7,215 bases of DNA from Actinomycetes bacterium (GTDB lineage: Bacteria; Actinomycetota; Actinomycetes; Actinomycetales; Cellulomonadaceae). Position 1 is the first letter of the stretch. The number at the start of each line of letters is the position of its first letter. The stretch spans positions 1 to 7,215 of the forward strand of contig JAEWEI010000011.1 in NCBI GenBank assembly GCA_023389545.1. The letters are read 5' to 3'. Shown piece after piece: positions 5,766-7,215 of the stretch. The notes below the pieces were generated by a model. It made no database searches, had not been told where the DNA came from, and was given only the letters and a program-made list of their open reading frames with translations. Position numbers and translations under genes: made by a program.

Positions 5766-5836
5766 GAACCGGCTGATCCTGGGCAGCCCTTGAACTGGCG
5801 GACCCTCAACTAGCCCACGCTGAATCGGCCGGGTCT
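5766..5836 (+). repeat. Three degenerate direct repeats (GAAYYGGC type)
   Basis: GAACCGGCTGATCCT (5766-5780), GAACTGGCGGACCCT (5792-5806) and GAATCGGCCGGGTCT (5822-5836) are spaced 26 and 30 bases apart. Pairwise identities over 15 bases are 12, 9 and 10. They may be remnants of an iterated binding site or an old duplication; they could also be chance. Confidence 0.3.
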
Positions 5837-5845
5837 GGACTGGTC

Positions 5846-5864
5846 AGCGCACAGGCTGTGCGCT
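5846..5864. other. Perfect 8-bp hairpin (AGCGCACA-GGC-TGTGCGCT)
   Basis: Eight perfect pairs close on a three-base loop. There is no T-run on either strand and no gene ends nearby, so a terminator role is only possible, not shown. It may have belonged to the gene whose remnants lie upstream. Confidence 0.35.
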
Positions 5865-6221
5865 CGTGGCGCACGTTGCTCCGCAGAGAAACGGGCTGGA
5901 CCGCGTGTGGTCGGCTGCTGGCCGTGATGCTGGACGTCCGGGTGGTCGAAGCTGCGTCACCGAAGCCCTTGTGCGAGCCATTCCCAGGGTGACTGTGCGC
6001 GCTCAGCGTCCTGGGTCCGCCGTCCGCGGGCGCCTTTCTGCGGAGCGCTGCCGTTGCGGTTGTCGGTCAGGCGGCAGTTAGCGAGCCCTTGCCCCTCCCC
6101 TCTCCGGCGAGGGTTCCTGGGGTGTCCGGCCCGGGCGCATGCCCCCGAGGGCGTCAGAGTCGGTCGTCTGCGGTGGCTTCGCCCCGATGTGGCTGGCACG
6201 AGATGGTCCCCGATGCGCGGT

Positions 6222-6234
6222 CCGAAACTTTCGG
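6222..6234. promoter_or_regulatory. CCGAAACTTTCGG palindrome, xylanase-type operator
   Basis: A 13-bp perfect palindrome around a central C contains the GAAA-N-TTTC core that has been described upstream of streptomycete xylanase genes as a regulatory box. It lies 225 bp before the xylanase start. TATGGT (6237-6242), which fits the TANNNT -10 pattern, begins two bases after it, so a bound repressor would overlap a promoter; a good -35 is not seen. The match is seen; the regulator and its sugar signal are inferred. Confidence 0.6.
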
Positions 6235-6295
6235 GCTATGGTCGCGACGGTGGTGCCTGGCGGTCGGTATGAGAAGGCTCAGACGGTCGTTATTC

Positions 6296-6323
6296 GGGGT
6301 TAGTTTATCGATAGAAGTACCCC
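6296..6323. promoter_or_regulatory. 28-bp dyad centred on TATCGATA, candidate operator
   Basis: The perfect 8-bp palindrome TATCGATA (6306-6313) is flanked by GGGGT (6296-6300) and ACCCC (6319-6323), all symmetric about one point between 6309 and 6310; ten of fourteen position pairs match. The central CG dinucleotide is usual for LacI-family operators. It lies 135 bp before the xylanase start in a locally A+T-richer stretch. Confidence 0.45.
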
Positions 6324-6339
6324 AAAAGGCTGGTGAATC

Positions 6340-6361
6340 GTTTCAGATCGCCTGTCGAAAC
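6340..6361. promoter_or_regulatory. Spaced GTTTC/GAAAC half-sites upstream of the xylanase
   Basis: GTTTC (6340-6344) and GAAAC (6357-6361) form an inverted pair 12 bases apart. Each resembles half of the CGAAACTTTCG box at 6223-6233, so they may be weak secondary sites for the same regulator. Short arms make this uncertain. Confidence 0.25.
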
Positions 6362-6381
6362 TATCTGAGCCTCGTCCGGTC

Positions 6382-7215
<834 letters not shown>

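Larger units (their letters stand above)
5401..6221. other. Long stretch without a supportable gene
   Basis: Open frames here are short, arginine-rich and overlap on both strands, as expected from random high-GC sequence. None has a convincing ribosome binding site or a recognisable domain. The visible structures are palindromes at 5657-5667 and 5711-5724, a degenerate triplicate repeat (5766-5836) and a perfect hairpin (5846-5864). The stretch looks like gene-remnant DNA grading into the control region of the xylanase. Confidence 0.6.

Noticed and set aside
5755..5815. tRNA-like GGTTCGAGGCC on the minus strand
   Set aside because: The T-stem does not pair and no acceptor or anticodon stem could be drawn.

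Overview
This window is high-GC DNA with strong G/C preference at third codon positions, GTG starts, terminator hairpins lacking U-tracts and TANNNT-type -10 boxes, all of which suggest an actinobacterium. The secreted GH10 xylanase closely resembles streptomycete and cellulomonad enzymes. Together with the GC content this fits a biomass-degrading Micrococcales lineage (Cellulomonas/Cellulosimicrobium type), but the genus cannot be fixed from the sequence.

Layout. (1) 1-999 (+): the C-terminal part of pyruvate carboxylase with its biotin attachment site, followed by a strong UUCG-capped hairpin at 1013-1050. (2) 1075-1728 (+): a small metallo-beta-lactamase-fold hydrolase. (3) 1742-2037 (+): a likely promoter and a small, very acidic, proline-rich protein of unknown function. 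(4) 2110-2607 (+): a GNAT acetyltransferase. It converges, across a putative terminator hairpin (2658-2685), on (5) 2738-3469 (-), a class I SAM methyltransferase. That gene appears to be preceded by a leaderless 14-codon reading frame. (6) 3606-4799 (-): a class III PLP-dependent aminotransferase with a structured leader. (7) About 5035-5400 (+): a decayed, internally deleted and frameshifted methyltransferase of the TIGR00027/LCMT type. Its deletion junction carries a 34-bp exact copy of the intact methyltransferase gene 2.2 kb away. (8) About 5400-6458: roughly 1 kb with no convincing gene, holding several palindromes. Those nearest the xylanase look like operators. (9) 6459-7215 (+): the start of a secreted GH10 endo-xylanase, cut by the window end.

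The genes do not form one obvious pathway. Pyruvate carboxylase is central (anaplerotic) metabolism, the MBL, GNAT and small acidic genes look like ordinary flanking singletons, and the aminotransferase and methyltransferase lie in tandem on the minus strand with no substrate clue. The xylanase begins an independently regulated carbohydrate-utilisation gene. I see no clear new multi-gene system. The most unusual signals are the 34-bp copied patch inside the dead methyltransferase, the coupled leader ORF ahead of the live methyltransferase, and the set of palindromes upstream of the xylanase.
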